64,000 nucleotides of DNA from Methylophaga nitratireducenticrescens (GTDB lineage: Bacteria; Pseudomonadota; Gammaproteobacteria; Nitrosococcales; Methylophagaceae). The position numbers were made by a program, and so were the translations under genes. Shown piece after piece: positions 18,712-29,657 of the stretch. Each line of letters begins with the position of its first letter. The first letter of the stretch is position 1. The stretch is taken from NCBI RefSeq assembly GCF_000260985.4, contig NC_017857.3, positions 1,736,001-1,800,000 on the forward strand. The letters are read 5' to 3'. The notes under the pieces are model-generated. The model ran no database searches. It saw nothing but the letters and a program-made list of their open reading frames with translations, and was not told the DNA's origin.

Positions 18712-19785
18712 ATGCCACTTAACCGAAATACTCAATTGCTTCGTGCGTTAATGCTTGTGGCAATAATTGTCTTATCCATTTTTCTTGTATGGCGTTTTTA
18801 TTTGGCACCGGATCCTAATGCCGGTCTGGTTTATGGCAACGGCAGAATTGAAGCGACTGAAATCGATGTAGCTGCCAAAACCGCAGGGCGTATACAGGAT
18901 ATTTTGGTTCGAGAAGGTGATTTTGTCACCACGGGCCAGGTAGTGGCCCGGATGGATACAGAAAACCTGATGGCCCAGTTACGAGAGGCCCAGGCATTAT
19001 TTCATCAAGCTGAGAGCTCTGTTGCTATCGCCAATAGTCAATTGGTACAGCGCGAAGCAGAAAAACAGGCTGCATTAGCCCTGGTTGCCCAGCGTGAGGC
19101 TGAATTAAATGTGGCTCGTAAGCGTTATGAACGGTCTTCGTCGTTGGCTGGACGTGGAGCAACTTCTCAACAGGAAGCCGATGATGATTTTGCCCGTCAA
19201 CAAAGTGCGGTAGCTGCGGTCAGTGCCTCAAAGGCTCAGGTAGCCGCTGCAGATGCTGCCATTGTCACGGCCCGAGCTCAAATGGCTGGAGCAGAATCGG
19301 CCTTATTAGGTGCACAAGCCAGTATTGATCGTATTCAAGCTGATATTTCTGATAGTGAGCTTAAAGCTGTCCGTGATGGTCGGGTACAGTATCGTATTGC
19401 CCAACCTGGCGAAGTCATTGCCGCTGGTGGACGCGTGTTGAATTTGGTCGATCTGCGGGATGTGTATATGACTTTCTTTTTACCCACCCTCAGTGCAGGC
19501 CGTTTAGCCTTAGGAACCGATGTCAGAATTATTCTTGATGCCGCACCCGATTACGTCTTTCCAGCTAAAGTATCTTTTGTGGCCGATGTCGCACAGTTCA
19601 CACCCAAAACCGTCGAAACCGCGACTGAGCGGGAAAAATTGATGTTTAGAGTGCGTGCCCAGATCCCGCAGGATCTATTGGATACCTATATATTGCGTGT
19701 GAAAACCGGCCTTCCGGGTGTCGCATATGTTCTTGAAGATTCCCAGGGAGAATGGCCAGAACATCTGGCAGTGAGGATTCCTTGA
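18712..19785 (+). CDS. HlyD-family membrane fusion protein (YhiI-like)
   Basis: 357 residues from ATG 18712, preceded by AAGGG (a TTG 18 bases earlier is less likely). An N-terminal membrane anchor (residues about 8-26) is followed by a lipoyl-type half motif ([18 protein letters not shown]), a long Ala/Gln-rich coiled coil (about 80-215) and the second lipoyl half ([15 protein letters not shown]). It is the periplasmic adaptor of an ABC efflux pump. Its stop overlaps the start of the ATPase gene by one base. In E. coli the corresponding set is yhiI-rbbA-yhhJ. Confidence 0.92.
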   Translation: MPLNRNTQLLRALMLVAIIVLSIFLVWRFYLAPDPNAGLVYGNGRIEATEIDVAAKTAGRIQDILVREGDFVTTGQVVARMDTENLMAQLREAQALFHQAESSVAIANSQLVQREAEKQAALALVAQREAELNVARKRYERSSSLAGRGATSQQEADDDFARQQSAVAAVSASKAQVAAADAAIVTARAQMAGAESALLGAQASIDRIQADISDSELKAVRDGRVQYRIAQPGEVIAAGGRVLNLVDLRDVYMTFFLPTLSAGRLALGTDVRIILDAAPDYVFPAKVSFVADVAQFTPKTVETATEREKLMFRVRAQIPQDLLDTYILRVKTGLPGVAYVLEDSQGEWPEHLAVRIP

Positions 19786-22562
19786 TGGCAGCCGTGGCAT
19801 TGTCAGAGTCGAATGACAAACGCCTGGTGGCGGTGCTGAAAAATGTCAGTCTTTGTTACGGTAAAACGCAAGCTTTAAATGATCTGAGTCTCGATATTCC
19901 GGCAGGGCGCATGGTCGGTATTATCGGGCCAGATGGGGTGGGGAAATCCAGCTTATTTTCATTGATTTCTGGTGCACACGCCATTCAGCAGGGCACTATT
20001 GAAGTGCTGGGTGGTGACATGCGAAAACAACAGCACCGGCAAACAGTTTGTCCACGCATTGCCTATATGCCTCAAGGGCTTGGCAAAAACCTGTATCACA
20101 CACTCTCCGTATTTGAAAATGTGGATTTTTTTGGCCGTTTATTCGGTCATGATCGACTTGAGCGTGAACAACGCATCAACGAATTGCTGGAAGCTACTGG
20201 TCTGACAGCATTCGCTGAACGGCCCGCGGGTAAATTATCCGGCGGTATGAAGCAAAAACTGGGTTTATGTTGTGCGCTGATTCATGACCCGGATTTACTC
20301 ATTCTGGATGAACCTACTACCGGCGTGGATCCATTATCACGACGCCAATTCTGGTCACTGATTAACCGAATTCGAAGTGATAATCCGGGAATGAGTGTTC
20401 TGGTGGCAACTGCGTATATGGAGGAGGCCGCAGACTTTGACTGGTTAGTGGCAATGAATCAGGGGAAGGTGCTCACCACAGGCACGCCACAACAAATACT
20501 TGAGCACACATCTACCAGCTCGCTGGAATCTGCTTTTATAGCGTTGTTACCAGAAGAACAACGCCAGCGACATCAACCTGTTGTTATCTCCTCGCGCGAA
20601 GAGTCTGTTCAAGATGAATTTGCCATTGAGGCGGATAATCTCACCATGCGTTTTGGTCATTTCACCGCCGTAGATCAGGTGAGTTTTCGTATCCCACGAG
20701 GTGAGATTTTTGGTTTTCTCGGCTCCAATGGTTGTGGCAAAACCACTACGATGAAAATGTTGACAGGGCTGTTGGCGGCTTCTGAAGGACAGGCCAGGTT
20801 ATTTGGCAAAACCATTGATCCACATGATCTGAGTACCCGTCAACGAGTGGGATATATGACGCAGTCATTCTCGTTATACGGTGAACTGACAGTAAAGCAG
20901 AATCTGGATTTGCATGCACGATTATTCAAACTGTCCCCGCATAGCATTGCAGTCAGAATAGACGAGATGGCAAAACGATTTGAACTTGAAGCGGTATTGG
21001 ATAGTTTGCCGGATGCTTTGCCCCTTGGCCAAAGACAGCGATTGTCACTTGCCGTAGCCATGATCCATGGACCGGAAATGTTGATTCTCGATGAACCGAC
21101 TTCGGGAGTTGATCCGATTGCACGTGATGTGTTCTGGCAAATCATGGTGGACCTGGCTCGGCAGGATGGGGTAACCATTTTTATTTCAACGCATTTTATG
21201 AACGAAGCGGAGCGTTGCGACCGGATTTCATTGATGCATGCGGGACGGGTGTTGGTGACTGATACGCCGGAGAATTTAATAAAAGCCAGAAATGCCGCCA
21301 CATTAGAAGATGCTTTTGTCGATTATTTGCAGGAGGAAGTACGGCGCCAGGAAAATCTGCCGATGACAGATGATGGTATTAAAAAATCAATAAAAACCAA
21401 TACTAAAAATGATGCCCCATCTGCTTCGCTCACAGGCTTTAGTCTACGCCGCTTATACAGTTACACTCGACGTGAAACACTTGAATTAGTTAGAGACCCC
21501 ATCAGATTAACCATGGCAATGCTGGGCACATTATTGCTGATGTTTGTGGTGGGCTACGGTATCAGTCTGGATGTAGAAGATCTTAAATTTGCGGTGCTTG
21601 ATGCTGATCAATCAGCGACCAGCCGTGATTACACGCTTAATTTATCAGGATCACGTTATTTTATTGAACAACCTGCATTATATAGCCATGCCGAAATAGA
21701 GCAGCGAATGCAGTCCGGCGAACTCAGCCTGGCAATTGAGATCCCGTATGGATTTGGCCGGGATCTGGCTCGAGGCAGACCGGTGGAAATTGGCGCCTGG
21801 ATTGATGGCTCAATGCCGACACGAGGTGAGAATATTCGTGGTTATGTGCAGGGAATGCATAGTCATTGGCTGACTATGAAATCAAGGGAAATACTGGGAT
21901 CGTCTGTCACGGCACAACCTGCCACCATTGAAGCACGCTTTCGTTATAACCCCGATGTGAAAAGTCTGGTGGCAATGGTACCGGCGATGATTCCACTGTT
22001 GCTAATGCTGATTTTATCGATGTTGACGGCATTGTCGGTAGTGCGGGAAAAAGAGCTGGGTTCGATCGTGAATCTGTATGTCACGCCGGTAAGTCGTTTG
22101 GAATTTCTACTCGGCAAGCAATTGCCATACATCGTGCTGGGCATGTTGAATTTCGTATTGTTGGTGTTGTTTGCGGTATTTATCTTTCAGGTGCCGCTTA
22201 CCGGAAGTTTTCTCACTCTGACATTTGCAGCATTGCTCTATGTAGTTTGTGCTACCTCACTGGGCTTGTTGATTTCAGCCTTCACTCGTAGTCAGATTGC
22301 GGCGTTATTTGGTACCGCGTTATTAACGTTGATTCCGGCAGTGCAATTCTCGGGCATGATTGATCCAGTGTCATCAATGCAAGGCCTGGGCCGATGGATT
22401 GGTGAGGTTTATCCTGCCACGCATTTTTTAACTATCTCCCGAGGCGTGTTTTCCAAAGGACTGTCTTATTCGGATCTGCACTCCGCATTTAACGCATTAT
22501 TTATTGCTGTCCCGGTATTAATGCTGATCGGCGTTATGCTGTTGAAAAAGCAGGAACGATAA
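19785..22562 (+). CDS. rbbA: RbbA-like ABC transporter: two ATPase domains fused to ABC-2 permease
   Basis: 925 residues from the ATG overlapping the previous stop (the frame upstream lies inside the adaptor gene). First ATPase: Walker [10 protein letters not shown], signature LSGGMKQK, Walker [14 protein letters not shown]. Second ATPase: Walker [11 protein letters not shown], Walker [14 protein letters not shown], but its signature is altered to LPLGQRQR. A linker leads to an ABC-2 permease from about residue 565 with a large periplasmic loop and five helices near the C-terminus. E. coli RbbA has this same architecture and was described as a ribosome-associated ATPase. Here it most likely works with the adaptor and the next permease in export. 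Confidence 0.93.
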   Translation: MAAVALSESNDKRLVAVLKNVSLCYGKTQALNDLSLDIPAGRMVGIIGPDGVGKSSLFSLISGAHAIQQGTIEVLGGDMRKQQHRQTVCPRIAYMPQGLGKNLYHTLSVFENVDFFGRLFGHDRLEREQRINELLEATGLTAFAERPAGKLSGGMKQKLGLCCALIHDPDLLILDEPTTGVDPLSRRQFWSLINRIRSDNPGMSVLVATAYMEEAADFDWLVAMNQGKVLTTGTPQQILEHTSTSSLESAFIALLPEEQRQRHQPVVISSREESVQDEFAIEADNLTMRFGHFTAVDQVSFRIPRGEIFGFLGSNGCGKTTTMKMLTGLLAASEGQARLFGKTIDPHDLSTRQRVGYMTQSFSLYGELTVKQNLDLHARLFKLSPHSIAVRIDEMAKRFELEAVLDSLPDALPLGQRQRLSLAVAMIHGPEMLILDEPTSGVDPIARDVFWQIMVDLARQDGVTIFISTHFMNEAERCDRISLMHAGRVLVTDTPENLIKARNAATLEDAFVDYLQEEVRRQENLPMTDDGIKKSIKTNTKNDAPSASLTGFSLRRLYSYTRRETLELVRDPIRLTMAMLGTLLLMFVVGYGISLDVEDLKFAVLDADQSATSRDYTLNLSGSRYFIEQPALYSHAEIEQRMQSGELSLAIEIPYGFGRDLARGRPVEIGAWIDGSMPTRGENIRGYVQGMHSHWLTMKSREILGSSVTAQPATIEARFRYNPDVKSLVAMVPAMIPLLLMLILSMLTALSVVREKELGSIVNLYVTPVSRLEFLLGKQLPYIVLGMLNFVLLVLFAVFIFQVPLTGSFLTLTFAALLYVVCATSLGLLISAFTRSQIAALFGTALLTLIPAVQFSGMIDPVSSMQGLGRWIGEVYPATHFLTISRGVFSKGLSYSDLHSAFNALFIAVPVLMLIGVMLLKKQER

Positions 22563-23684
22563 ATGGCCATCAGCAATATACTGCATCTGGGTGTCAAAGA
22601 AATGCGTAGTTTATTACGTGATCCGGTATTGATGATCTTTATCGTTTACGCGTTCAGTTTGTCGATTTATGCGGCGGCTACCGCAATGATTGATTCCTTG
22701 AATAACGCGCCTATAGCGATTGTGGACGATGATCGCTCCCCTTTATCCATGCGCATTGTAGATGCCTTTTATCCACCCTATTTTTTGCCTCCTGTGCTGA
22801 TTGAGCAGCATGAGATTGATGCCCGGATGGATATGGGAATTGATACATTTGCCTTGCATATTCCATCAAATTTTCAACGTGATTTACTGGCTGGTCATCA
22901 ACCCGTTATTCAGCTAAATATTGATGCAACCCGTATGGGACAGGCGTTTACCGGTAATAATTATGTGCAGTCTATCGTCAGCGGTGAGATTGACGCCTTT
23001 GTAAAACGACATCGGCAGGAGAGCGTGACACCAGTTGATTTGGTGTTACGCGCAAAATTTAATCCGGAATTGAATAGCCAGTGGTTTGGGGCGGTAATGG
23101 AGGTTATCAATAACATCACCATGTTATCGATAATTTTAACCGGAGCAGCGCTTATCAGAGAGCGTGAGCATGGCACGCTTGAGCATTTACTGGTCATGCC
23201 TGTTACACCCTTTGAAATCATGGCCAGTAAGGTCTGGGCCATGGCTTTAGTGGTTATCACAGCAACAGCATTGTCTTTATGGCTGGTGGTTCAGACATGG
23301 TTAGCCGTACCCATACAGGGATCGGTCTGGCTGTTTTTACTGGGCACATTGTTTCACTTGTTTGCGACCACTTCACTAGGCATCTTTCTGGGCACGGTTG
23401 CCCGTTCAATGCCTCAATTCGGCTTATTGTTGGTAATGATTCTATTACCGTTACAAGTACTGTCAGGGGCCAGCACACCCCGGGAAAGTATGCCGGATAT
23501 TATTCAGTACATTATGTTACTGGCCCCAGATACCCATTTTGTCATGTTGGCACAATCCATTTTGTATCGAGGAGCAGGTTTTACCGAGGTCTGGCCACAG
23601 TTTCTTGTTTTGATTTTGTTGGGGGGCGTTCTATTTGGTTTATCATTAAGTCGTTTTCGAAAAACCATTGCTTCCATGGCGTAA
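22563..23684 (+). CDS. yhhJ: ABC-2 type permease (YhhJ-like)
   Basis: A 373-residue permease starting at the base after the rbbA stop. One N-terminal helix (VLMIFIVYAFSLSIYAA), a periplasmic region of about 140 residues, and five C-terminal helices including the ABC-2 motif REREHGTLEHLLVMPVTPFEIM. It is the second half-permease of the efflux system, pairing with the membrane part of the RbbA-like protein. The three genes form one operon. Confidence 0.93.
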   Translation: MAISNILHLGVKEMRSLLRDPVLMIFIVYAFSLSIYAAATAMIDSLNNAPIAIVDDDRSPLSMRIVDAFYPPYFLPPVLIEQHEIDARMDMGIDTFALHIPSNFQRDLLAGHQPVIQLNIDATRMGQAFTGNNYVQSIVSGEIDAFVKRHRQESVTPVDLVLRAKFNPELNSQWFGAVMEVINNITMLSIILTGAALIREREHGTLEHLLVMPVTPFEIMASKVWAMALVVITATALSLWLVVQTWLAVPIQGSVWLFLLGTLFHLFATTSLGIFLGTVARSMPQFGLLLVMILLPLQVLSGASTPRESMPDIIQYIMLLAPDTHFVMLAQSILYRGAGFTEVWPQFLVLILLGGVLFGLSLSRFRKTIASMA

Positions 23685-23743
23685 TTTTCAGCTAGTTGTT
23701 TGCTGAATTATTCTTACTGCAATGTCCCAGTCTTTAGTACTTT

Positions 23744-24409
23744 TTATGCGTTTTCCAAGCCAAAAAACTGTTGATCAGACCAGGAAAACTGGTCAAGTGA
23801 ATTTAATGCAGAGCGAATAATAGTAAGGATCGAAGCATCAGCCATTCGCCTTGGGTTTACATAGATAACCTGCATACCCGCTTCATGGGCCGCTTTGACG
23901 CCGGTAGGGGAGTCCTCAAATACCAGGCAATGATGTGGTTCCACTTGTAGGTTTTCTGCACTTTTCAAATAAATTTCCGGATGAGGTTTGGTGTTTTCCA
24001 CATCATCGGCAGTTTGAATCGAGTTGAAAAAGGTTTCGATTTCCAGACAACTCAGCACTGTACTACAAACCTGTTTTGGTGCATTGGTGGCCAGTCCGAT
24101 TGGTAGATTGCTGAGCTGAATGTGTTTCAGTAAGTTGAGTGCACCTTGCATGGCAAGGGGCTTTTTTTGGATTTGCTGACAGACGTGTTCAATGACTTGC
24201 TGCTGCGAGGTTTCCAGTGAAAATGGTCTGTGCGCTTTTGCTGACCAATACTTAGAAACTTCCAACATATTCATATTGCGAGTCAGTAACTGATCCGTTT
24301 CCGTAACCGAAATGCCATAACTGGAAAAAACGGTTTTTTCAGCGTGATCCCATATTTCCTCGGAATCAATCAAAACGCCGTCCATATCAAAAATGATGGC
24401 TTTAATCAT
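23744..24409 (-). CDS. HAD-superfamily sugar phosphatase (HxpB/YniC-like)
   Basis: A 221-residue haloacid-dehalogenase-type phosphatase: motif I FDMDGVLIDSE (catalytic Asp pair at 8 and 10), motif II LATNAP, motif III KPHPEIYL and motif IV FEDSPTGVKAA. Length and sequence are close to the hexitol phosphatase HxpB (YniC), which hydrolyses hexitol and hexose phosphates. Beta-phosphoglucomutase is less likely since the cap lacks that family's pattern. Monocistronic. Confidence 0.88.
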   Translation of the reverse strand: MIKAIIFDMDGVLIDSEEIWDHAEKTVFSSYGISVTETDQLLTRNMNMLEVSKYWSAKAHRPFSLETSQQQVIEHVCQQIQKKPLAMQGALNLLKHIQLSNLPIGLATNAPKQVCSTVLSCLEIETFFNSIQTADDVENTKPHPEIYLKSAENLQVEPHHCLVFEDSPTGVKAAHEAGMQVIYVNPRRMADASILTIIRSALNSLDQFSWSDQQFFGLENA

Positions 24410-24514
24410 CTGTAATCTTGTATTTTTGAAAGTACATAATTAATCGGTTCATCAGGCAACAATTGTCTGTTGATGAGGTCTGATAATGCGTTTAAGGAAA
24501 TTAGTGATTACATG

Positions 24515-25153
24515 CTATTCAAGTAATGCCAGTAATTCGGTCCAGATATTGTCGAGTAACTGTGGCTGAGCTTTTGCCGTAGGATGGATTCCATCAGCCT
24601 GCATCATGGCCTCGCCATCATATACATCAGCAAGGAAAAAGGGCAGGAATGCGAGATTATATTCTTCTGCAAGACTGGAAAAAACATTGGCAAACGCTGT
24701 GGTATAAGGTTGACCATAATTAGGTGGAATTTCGATGCCTACCAATAATACTTCGGCACCATGCTGTTGGGATAACTGAATCATTTTGGCCAGATTAGTT
24801 CGAATGACATCGGGTGGGAAACCGCGTAACCCGTCATTACCGCCCAACTCAATCACAACGATAGCGGGATCATGATTGTCCAGCAAATCCGGTAATCTGC
24901 GTAAACCACCGTCGGTTGTTTCGCCACTGATACTGGCATTGGCTACATTCCAGGTTTCGGGTGTTTCCTGTTCAAGGCGCTCTTTGAGTAACTCGACCCA
25001 GGCGGCATCACTGTCGATGCCATAGGCTGCACTGAGACTGTCGCCAACAATTAACAGGTTTTTTCGCTGGGGTTCAGCAGCTTGTGACTGGAAACTGACT
25101 AGAACCAAAAACAGCCAGATAAACAATGTTTGTGTAGGTAATAAGGTTTTCAT
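24515..25153 (-). CDS. tesA: Arylesterase / lysophospholipase TesA (SGNH hydrolase)
   Basis: 212 residues from the ATG at 25153 (a TTG three codons earlier is also in frame). A signal peptide ends near QSQA. SGNH blocks: block I GDSLSAAYG, the Gly block ASISGETT, block III GGNDGLRG and block V DGIHPTAKAQ. TesA is a periplasmic thioesterase/protease I/lysophospholipase L1. It is divergent from ybbA, the standard tesA-ybbA-ybbP arrangement of gammaproteobacteria. Confidence 0.95.
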   Translation of the reverse strand: MKTLLPTQTLFIWLFLVLVSFQSQAAEPQRKNLLIVGDSLSAAYGIDSDAAWVELLKERLEQETPETWNVANASISGETTDGGLRRLPDLLDNHDPAIVVIELGGNDGLRGFPPDVIRTNLAKMIQLSQQHGAEVLLVGIEIPPNYGQPYTTAFANVFSSLAEEYNLAFLPFFLADVYDGEAMMQADGIHPTAKAQPQLLDNIWTELLALLE

Positions 25154-25181
25154 AACCGCCAATTAATTATGTGAGGAAAGT

Positions 25182-25913
25182 ATGTCCACAGATAGACAAC
25201 CGGTTCCGTCAAAAGACTTCATGATACAGGTACAAAATCTGTCACATTCGGTTGATTTGGGCACCGATAAACTGTCGATTTTACAACAAGTCAATATGGA
25301 CATTCGTAAAGGCGAGTCTGCAGCCATTGTCGGGCGTTCCGGTTCAGGTAAAACCACATTACTGGGGTTACTGGCAGGACTGGATTTACCGATCAGTGGA
25401 ACAGTAAGTCTTGATGGACATCTTATCAGTGCTTTGTCTGAAGATGAACGTGCCAGCTTGCGTTCACAACGGGTCGGCTTTGTGTTTCAGTCTTTTCAAT
25501 TGTTACCCACATTATCTGCGCTTGAAAATGTGATGTTACCCATAGAGTTAGCTGGCCTACCTAATGTAAAGTCAAAGGCAGAGAGCTTGCTTAAGCGGGT
25601 CGGTTTGGGCGAGCGGATGCAACATACCCCCCGACAATTATCGGGTGGTGAACAACAACGGGTAGCCATCGCCAGAGCCTTTGCTGTGAATCCTCAAGTG
25701 TTATTTGCAGACGAACCTACCGGTAATCTGGACACCCGAACTGGTGAGGCGATTACTGAATTATTAATGAATCTGAACAGTGAGCACGGTACAACGCTGG
25801 TGATGGTGACGCATGATCAACAGCTGGCAGAGCGATGTCAGCGATATTTCATTATTGAGGCAGGCGTGCTGCATGAAAAAACAGAAAAAAATGCAGAGGT
25901 GTTATCTGCATGA
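25182..25913 (+). CDS. ybbA: ABC transporter ATP-binding protein YbbA
   Basis: A 243-residue LolD/MacB-type ATPase: Walker A GRSGSGKTTL, Q-loop FQSFQLLPTLSALENVMLP, signature LSGGEQQRVAIARAF, Walker B VLFADEPTGNLD and switch His in VMVTHDQQ. GAGGAAAG precedes the start. It overlaps ybbP by four bases. Together they form a mechanotransmission-type ABC system thought to act with TesA on hydrophobic molecules at the inner membrane. Confidence 0.96.
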   Translation: MSTDRQPVPSKDFMIQVQNLSHSVDLGTDKLSILQQVNMDIRKGESAAIVGRSGSGKTTLLGLLAGLDLPISGTVSLDGHLISALSEDERASLRSQRVGFVFQSFQLLPTLSALENVMLPIELAGLPNVKSKAESLLKRVGLGERMQHTPRQLSGGEQQRVAIARAFAVNPQVLFADEPTGNLDTRTGEAITELLMNLNSEHGTTLVMVTHDQQLAERCQRYFIIEAGVLHEKTEKNAEVLSA

Positions 25914-28393
25914 ACGTAACGGCTAAAGTGATTTCGTTCACCCAGGATTTACGTGAGCGAAATGTAAAAGTCATGTTAATGGCGATGATCATTGCTGTGG
26001 CAACTGTGGCAACCATAAATGCCTTTGCAGAGCATCTGCAAAGAACATTAATGACATCGGCCAGTGCTTTTTTGGCGGCAGATCGTCAGTTAAATAGCCG
26101 AACCAATGCTCCCATTCCAGATGCCTGGTATGCAGAGGCAGAAAAGCAAGGTCTTCAAGTTGGCCGAATGATTGAGTTTGGCACTATGGTTTCCAACGAA
26201 AGCCAATTTCAACTGGTTGCCGTCAAAGCGATTGATAATGCCTATCCACTTCGTGGTGAAATTGAATGGCAAGCCGATCTGGAGAGTCCGAGACAAGATT
26301 CATCCTCTGGGCCTCAACCCGGCGAAGTCTGGTTGAACCCCCGGCTTATGCGTTTATTGGAATTACGGCCTGGTGATGCGCTGGAAATTGGCGCCACTTC
26401 CCTTGAAGTGACCGGCGTGATTATGCGTGAACCGGATGGTGGCTTTCGGCTTTCTTCTCTCGCACCAAGGGTGATGATGCATGTGGATGATGTGGCTGCA
26501 ACGGAGGTAATACAACCTGGGAGTCGTGTTCGGCATCGTGGTTTATTTGCCGGTAGTGCGACCGAACTGGCTGATTTTGAAGCATGGCTGGAATCACGCT
26601 TAACAGATAATTACCGCTGGGTGGATGTTCGGCAAGGCGAAACTCTGGGGGAATCTTTAGAAAAAGCAAAGGGCTTTTTATTACTTGGCGGAAGTCTGGC
26701 TGTGTTGCTTGCAGTCGTGGCAATAGCTGTTGCCAGCCGTCAATATGCCCTAAGCCAGCGGGATCGCGTGGCGTTACTAAAAACCATGGGACTGACTGGC
26801 AAACGCATTCGTAAATTATATTTATCGCGCTTAGTTGTATGGGGCCTGATGGCTACTGTTATTGGCTTAATGCTTGCCATACCTGCTGCCTGGCTGTTGG
26901 CTTCACTGGCCGCACAGTTAATGGACCAGCCGTTACAATTTGAAGTGGATTTCTGGCAACTTTGGCCAGCTGTGTTAACTGCCTTAGCCGCTTTATTTGC
27001 CTTTGCCTTCCCACCGATTGATCGTTTACGTAATACACCGGCAATGCGAGTGTTTCGTAGTTTACCAACTAATGACAAGGCCGCTTTAGTCAAAGATTTG
27101 TTGCTGGCTGTCTTAGTGATTTTTGGTTTGTTATGGGTGTATGTCAATGATATCAAGCTGGTAACAGCATTACTCGGGGCAGTTGTTGCGTTAGTTATTT
27201 CACTGGCAGTTGCCGGTGCTGGGCTAATCTGGCTATTACGCAGATTTCCAGCCGGAAAAGGTGGTTGGCGATTGGCGGTGATTGCGTTGTATCGACATCG
27301 TAATGCGACCTTGTCACAAATGTCGGTATTTTCGATGACTATTATGCTGGCTGCTACGTTAGTTCTGGTGCGATCATCGTTACTGGCTGACTGGCAGGCA
27401 CAGTTACCGGAGGATGCGCCAAATCATTTTCTGCTGAATATTGCACCGGAATCAGTTGATGAGGTAGAAGCTTTTTTCTCACAGCATCAGATAAACCGCA
27501 GTCCTCTATATCCTATTGTTCGTGGCAGACTGACAGAGATTAATGCGCAACCTGCACAGGAAGTTGCGTTAAATAAGGATGATGATGAATTGCGTCGTGA
27601 ATTAAATCTGACAACATCAAATTCTTATCCAGAGGATAATCAAATCGTTACCGGGCAATGGTTTAAGCCGGGTGAAACAACAGGGCTATCGATTGAACAA
27701 TCACTGGCTGAGTCACTTGGGGTCGAGGTGGGTGATGAACTGAGCTTTACGGTTGGGGCTGAAAAGGTGAGCACAACCATCACCAGTATTCGCAGTGTGC
27801 AATGGGACAGCATGCGGCCCAACTTTTTCATCATCTTTCCGCCCAATGGCACCATAGATGGATTACCCAGTACCTCGCTGACGAGCTTCTACCTTGCTGA
27901 ACAGGATAAAGCGTTACTAAATGATTTTGTGCGACAGTTTCCCACCATTTCAGTGCTGGAGATTGATCATATTATCGAACGTATCCAGCAAATTATTCGT
28001 CAGGTAACACAGGCGGTAGAAGCGATATTACTGATGATTTTACTGGCAGCGATTGCTGTGATGGTAGCCGTTGTCAGTGCAACGATGTCGGCGCGGCAGC
28101 GTGAGGGCGCCTTATTACGTACCCTGGGTGGCCAACAGAAATTACTGGTCAAAGCCACAACGATTGAGTTTGCATTGATTGGTTTTCTGGCCGGTATTCT
28201 GGGTGTACTGGCAGCTGAAGTTGCCGTGTGGGCATTACAAAATCGTATGTTTGATGGCGAATTTCGCTGGCATTGGCCAGTTGTGTTAAGCCTGCCTTTT
28301 TTCAGTGCAGTGATTCTTGCCATACTTGGACGCTGGCAATTAACACCTGTATTAACCGTTTCGCCTATGTTGTTATTAAGAAGGCTGGAATAA
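25910..28393 (+). CDS. ybbP: FtsX-like ABC permease YbbP
   Basis: An 827-residue permease with an N-terminal helix (about 22-40), a large periplasmic domain, and two FtsX cores: one around residues 250-440 (ending with the helix before RNTPAMRVFRSLP) and one at the C-terminus (about 695-827, with SARQREGALLRTLGGQQ). Length and order match E. coli YbbP (804). It pairs with YbbA. Confidence 0.95.
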   Translation: MNVTAKVISFTQDLRERNVKVMLMAMIIAVATVATINAFAEHLQRTLMTSASAFLAADRQLNSRTNAPIPDAWYAEAEKQGLQVGRMIEFGTMVSNESQFQLVAVKAIDNAYPLRGEIEWQADLESPRQDSSSGPQPGEVWLNPRLMRLLELRPGDALEIGATSLEVTGVIMREPDGGFRLSSLAPRVMMHVDDVAATEVIQPGSRVRHRGLFAGSATELADFEAWLESRLTDNYRWVDVRQGETLGESLEKAKGFLLLGGSLAVLLAVVAIAVASRQYALSQRDRVALLKTMGLTGKRIRKLYLSRLVVWGLMATVIGLMLAIPAAWLLASLAAQLMDQPLQFEVDFWQLWPAVLTALAALFAFAFPPIDRLRNTPAMRVFRSLPTNDKAALVKDLLLAVLVIFGLLWVYVNDIKLVTALLGAVVALVISLAVAGAGLIWLLRRFPAGKGGWRLAVIALYRHRNATLSQMSVFSMTIMLAATLVLVRSSLLADWQAQLPEDAPNHFLLNIAPESVDEVEAFFSQHQINRSPLYPIVRGRLTEINAQPAQEVALNKDDDELRRELNLTTSNSYPEDNQIVTGQWFKPGETTGLSIEQSLAESLGVEVGDELSFTVGAEKVSTTITSIRSVQWDSMRPNFFIIFPPNGTIDGLPSTSLTSFYLAEQDKALLNDFVRQFPTISVLEIDHIIERIQQIIRQVTQAVEAILLMILLAAIAVMVAVVSATMSARQREGALLRTLGGQQKLLVKATTIEFALIGFLAGILGVLAAEVAVWALQNRMFDGEFRWHWPVVLSLPFFSAVILAILGRWQLTPVLTVSPMLLLRRLE

Positions 28394-28501
28394 GCTGAGA
28401 GTCAATTTGTATTGGCTTACAGTAGCTTGCATGACTCAAACAAACGTCCCATTATGTGCAGATTTGCATCCTGAGGATGCCTGTTTTGCTTAGGAATAAC
28501 T

Positions 28502-29203
28502 GTGCATCGAATATATCGTTTTCTCTTAAAGTTATTGCTGCTAACGATATTGGCGTTTGTCCTGTTGAGTGCATTGTTGGTATTACCTTTTCGCTGGATA
28601 AATCCACCGATAACCATGGTGATGGCAGACCGCTGGATAACGTCAACTGAAGACTTTCAACTCCGCAAGACCTGGCTCAGTTGGGATGAGATACCCAAAC
28701 ATGCGGCTTTAGCTGTCGTGACTTCTGAGGATCAGAAATTTCCGTTACACAGTGGGTTTGACCTTAAGGCGATTCAGCAGGCGTTCAAAGAACGAGAGCG
28801 CCGGGGTGGCTTGCGTGGTGCCAGCACCATCAGTCAGCAGGTGGCAAAAAACATGTATTTATGGACTGGCCGCAGCTGGTTCAGAAAAGGTCTGGAAGTC
28901 TGGTTTACCTTGCTGATTGAACTCAGCTGGAGCAAACAGCGAATTCTTGAGATTTATCTGAATATTGCGGAGTGGGGGCCTGGGGTGTTTGGGCTGGAAG
29001 CCGCCAGTCAATATCACTTTGGTCGCTCAGCAATGAAACTGACTCCAATACAGGCGGCATTACTGGCATCATCCTTGCCCAGCCCGATAAAGTATCATCC
29101 AGCAAAACCTGCACAACATCTGTATCAACGTGCTCAGTGGAATTTACAACAACAACGTAAACTTGGCGGTGTTCATTGGTTGGCACCGATAAATGAAAAA
29201 TGA
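28502..29203 (+). CDS. mtgA: Monofunctional peptidoglycan transglycosylase MtgA
   Basis: A 233-residue GT51 glycosyltransferase with one N-terminal membrane helix (about 8-30). Conserved motifs: VVTSEDQKFPLHSGFD (catalytic Glu), RGASTISQQVAKNMYLW, KQRILEIYLNIAEWGPGVFG and LTPIQAALLASSLPSP. It polymerises lipid II into glycan strands. The start is GTG at 28502 with AGGA about eight bases upstream. Monocistronic. Confidence 0.96.
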   Translation: MHRIYRFLLKLLLLTILAFVLLSALLVLPFRWINPPITMVMADRWITSTEDFQLRKTWLSWDEIPKHAALAVVTSEDQKFPLHSGFDLKAIQQAFKERERRGGLRGASTISQQVAKNMYLWTGRSWFRKGLEVWFTLLIELSWSKQRILEIYLNIAEWGPGVFGLEAASQYHFGRSAMKLTPIQAALLASSLPSPIKYHPAKPAQHLYQRAQWNLQQQRKLGGVHWLAPINEK

Positions 29204-29228
29204 TGCAAACATTCCTTTGAGAAATAAA

Positions 29229-29244
29229 TGTGAGCAAGCTCACA
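29229..29244. promoter_or_regulatory. CRP/Vfr-type binding site
   Basis: TGTGA-GCAAGC-TCACA is a perfect CRP core palindrome, with AAA before and CATT after as in the extended consensus. It lies 26 bases after the mtgA stop and about 120-140 bases before the small gene at 29368, with DUF2789 and fumC beyond. The match is seen; regulation is inferred. Confidence 0.65.
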
Positions 29245-29367
29245 CATTGAGGTCAGAACAGCCATTATTCATAAAAATTAAACATCCTCTCACTAATATC
29301 ATCACCGATTAATTGGCAACAAAATAACATAATAGAATTTTTCCACGAAGATAGTGAAAGGATGAAA

Positions 29368-29535
29368 ATGAAGACGTTAACGCAGGACCTTGAAACATGG
29401 GCGCAACTATACGCTGATGATAATATTTTTGAGCATAACGGCAAAATTATTGATAGTGAAAAAGCGTTTAGAACGGCCGGTTTACATGCTCAGGCGAAGC
29501 CAAGTTACCAAGAATGGCTGACGTTAATCGATTAA
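29368..29535 (+). CDS. Small hypothetical protein (55 residues)
   Basis: ATG at 29368 is preceded by AAAGGA at a good distance; an ATG six bases earlier is too close to it. The 55-residue product starts MKTLTQDLETWAQLYADDN, is acidic and helical, and contains EHNGKIIDSEKAFRTAGLH. No family was recognised, but codon use and the ribosome site support translation. It is followed after 120 bases by the DUF2789 gene, and the CRP-type site lies upstream. Confidence 0.6.
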   Translation: MKTLTQDLETWAQLYADDNIFEHNGKIIDSEKAFRTAGLHAQAKPSYQEWLTLID

Positions 29536-29657
29536 CTTTATGAGGATTGCTATATAACATATAAAGTAGCGTGAGGATTTTTGCCAAATTCTGATGAATT
29601 ATCTCGCTTCAATTCCAGTCAACTCTTTGAACAACATTGAAAATCGAGGTTTTTGTT

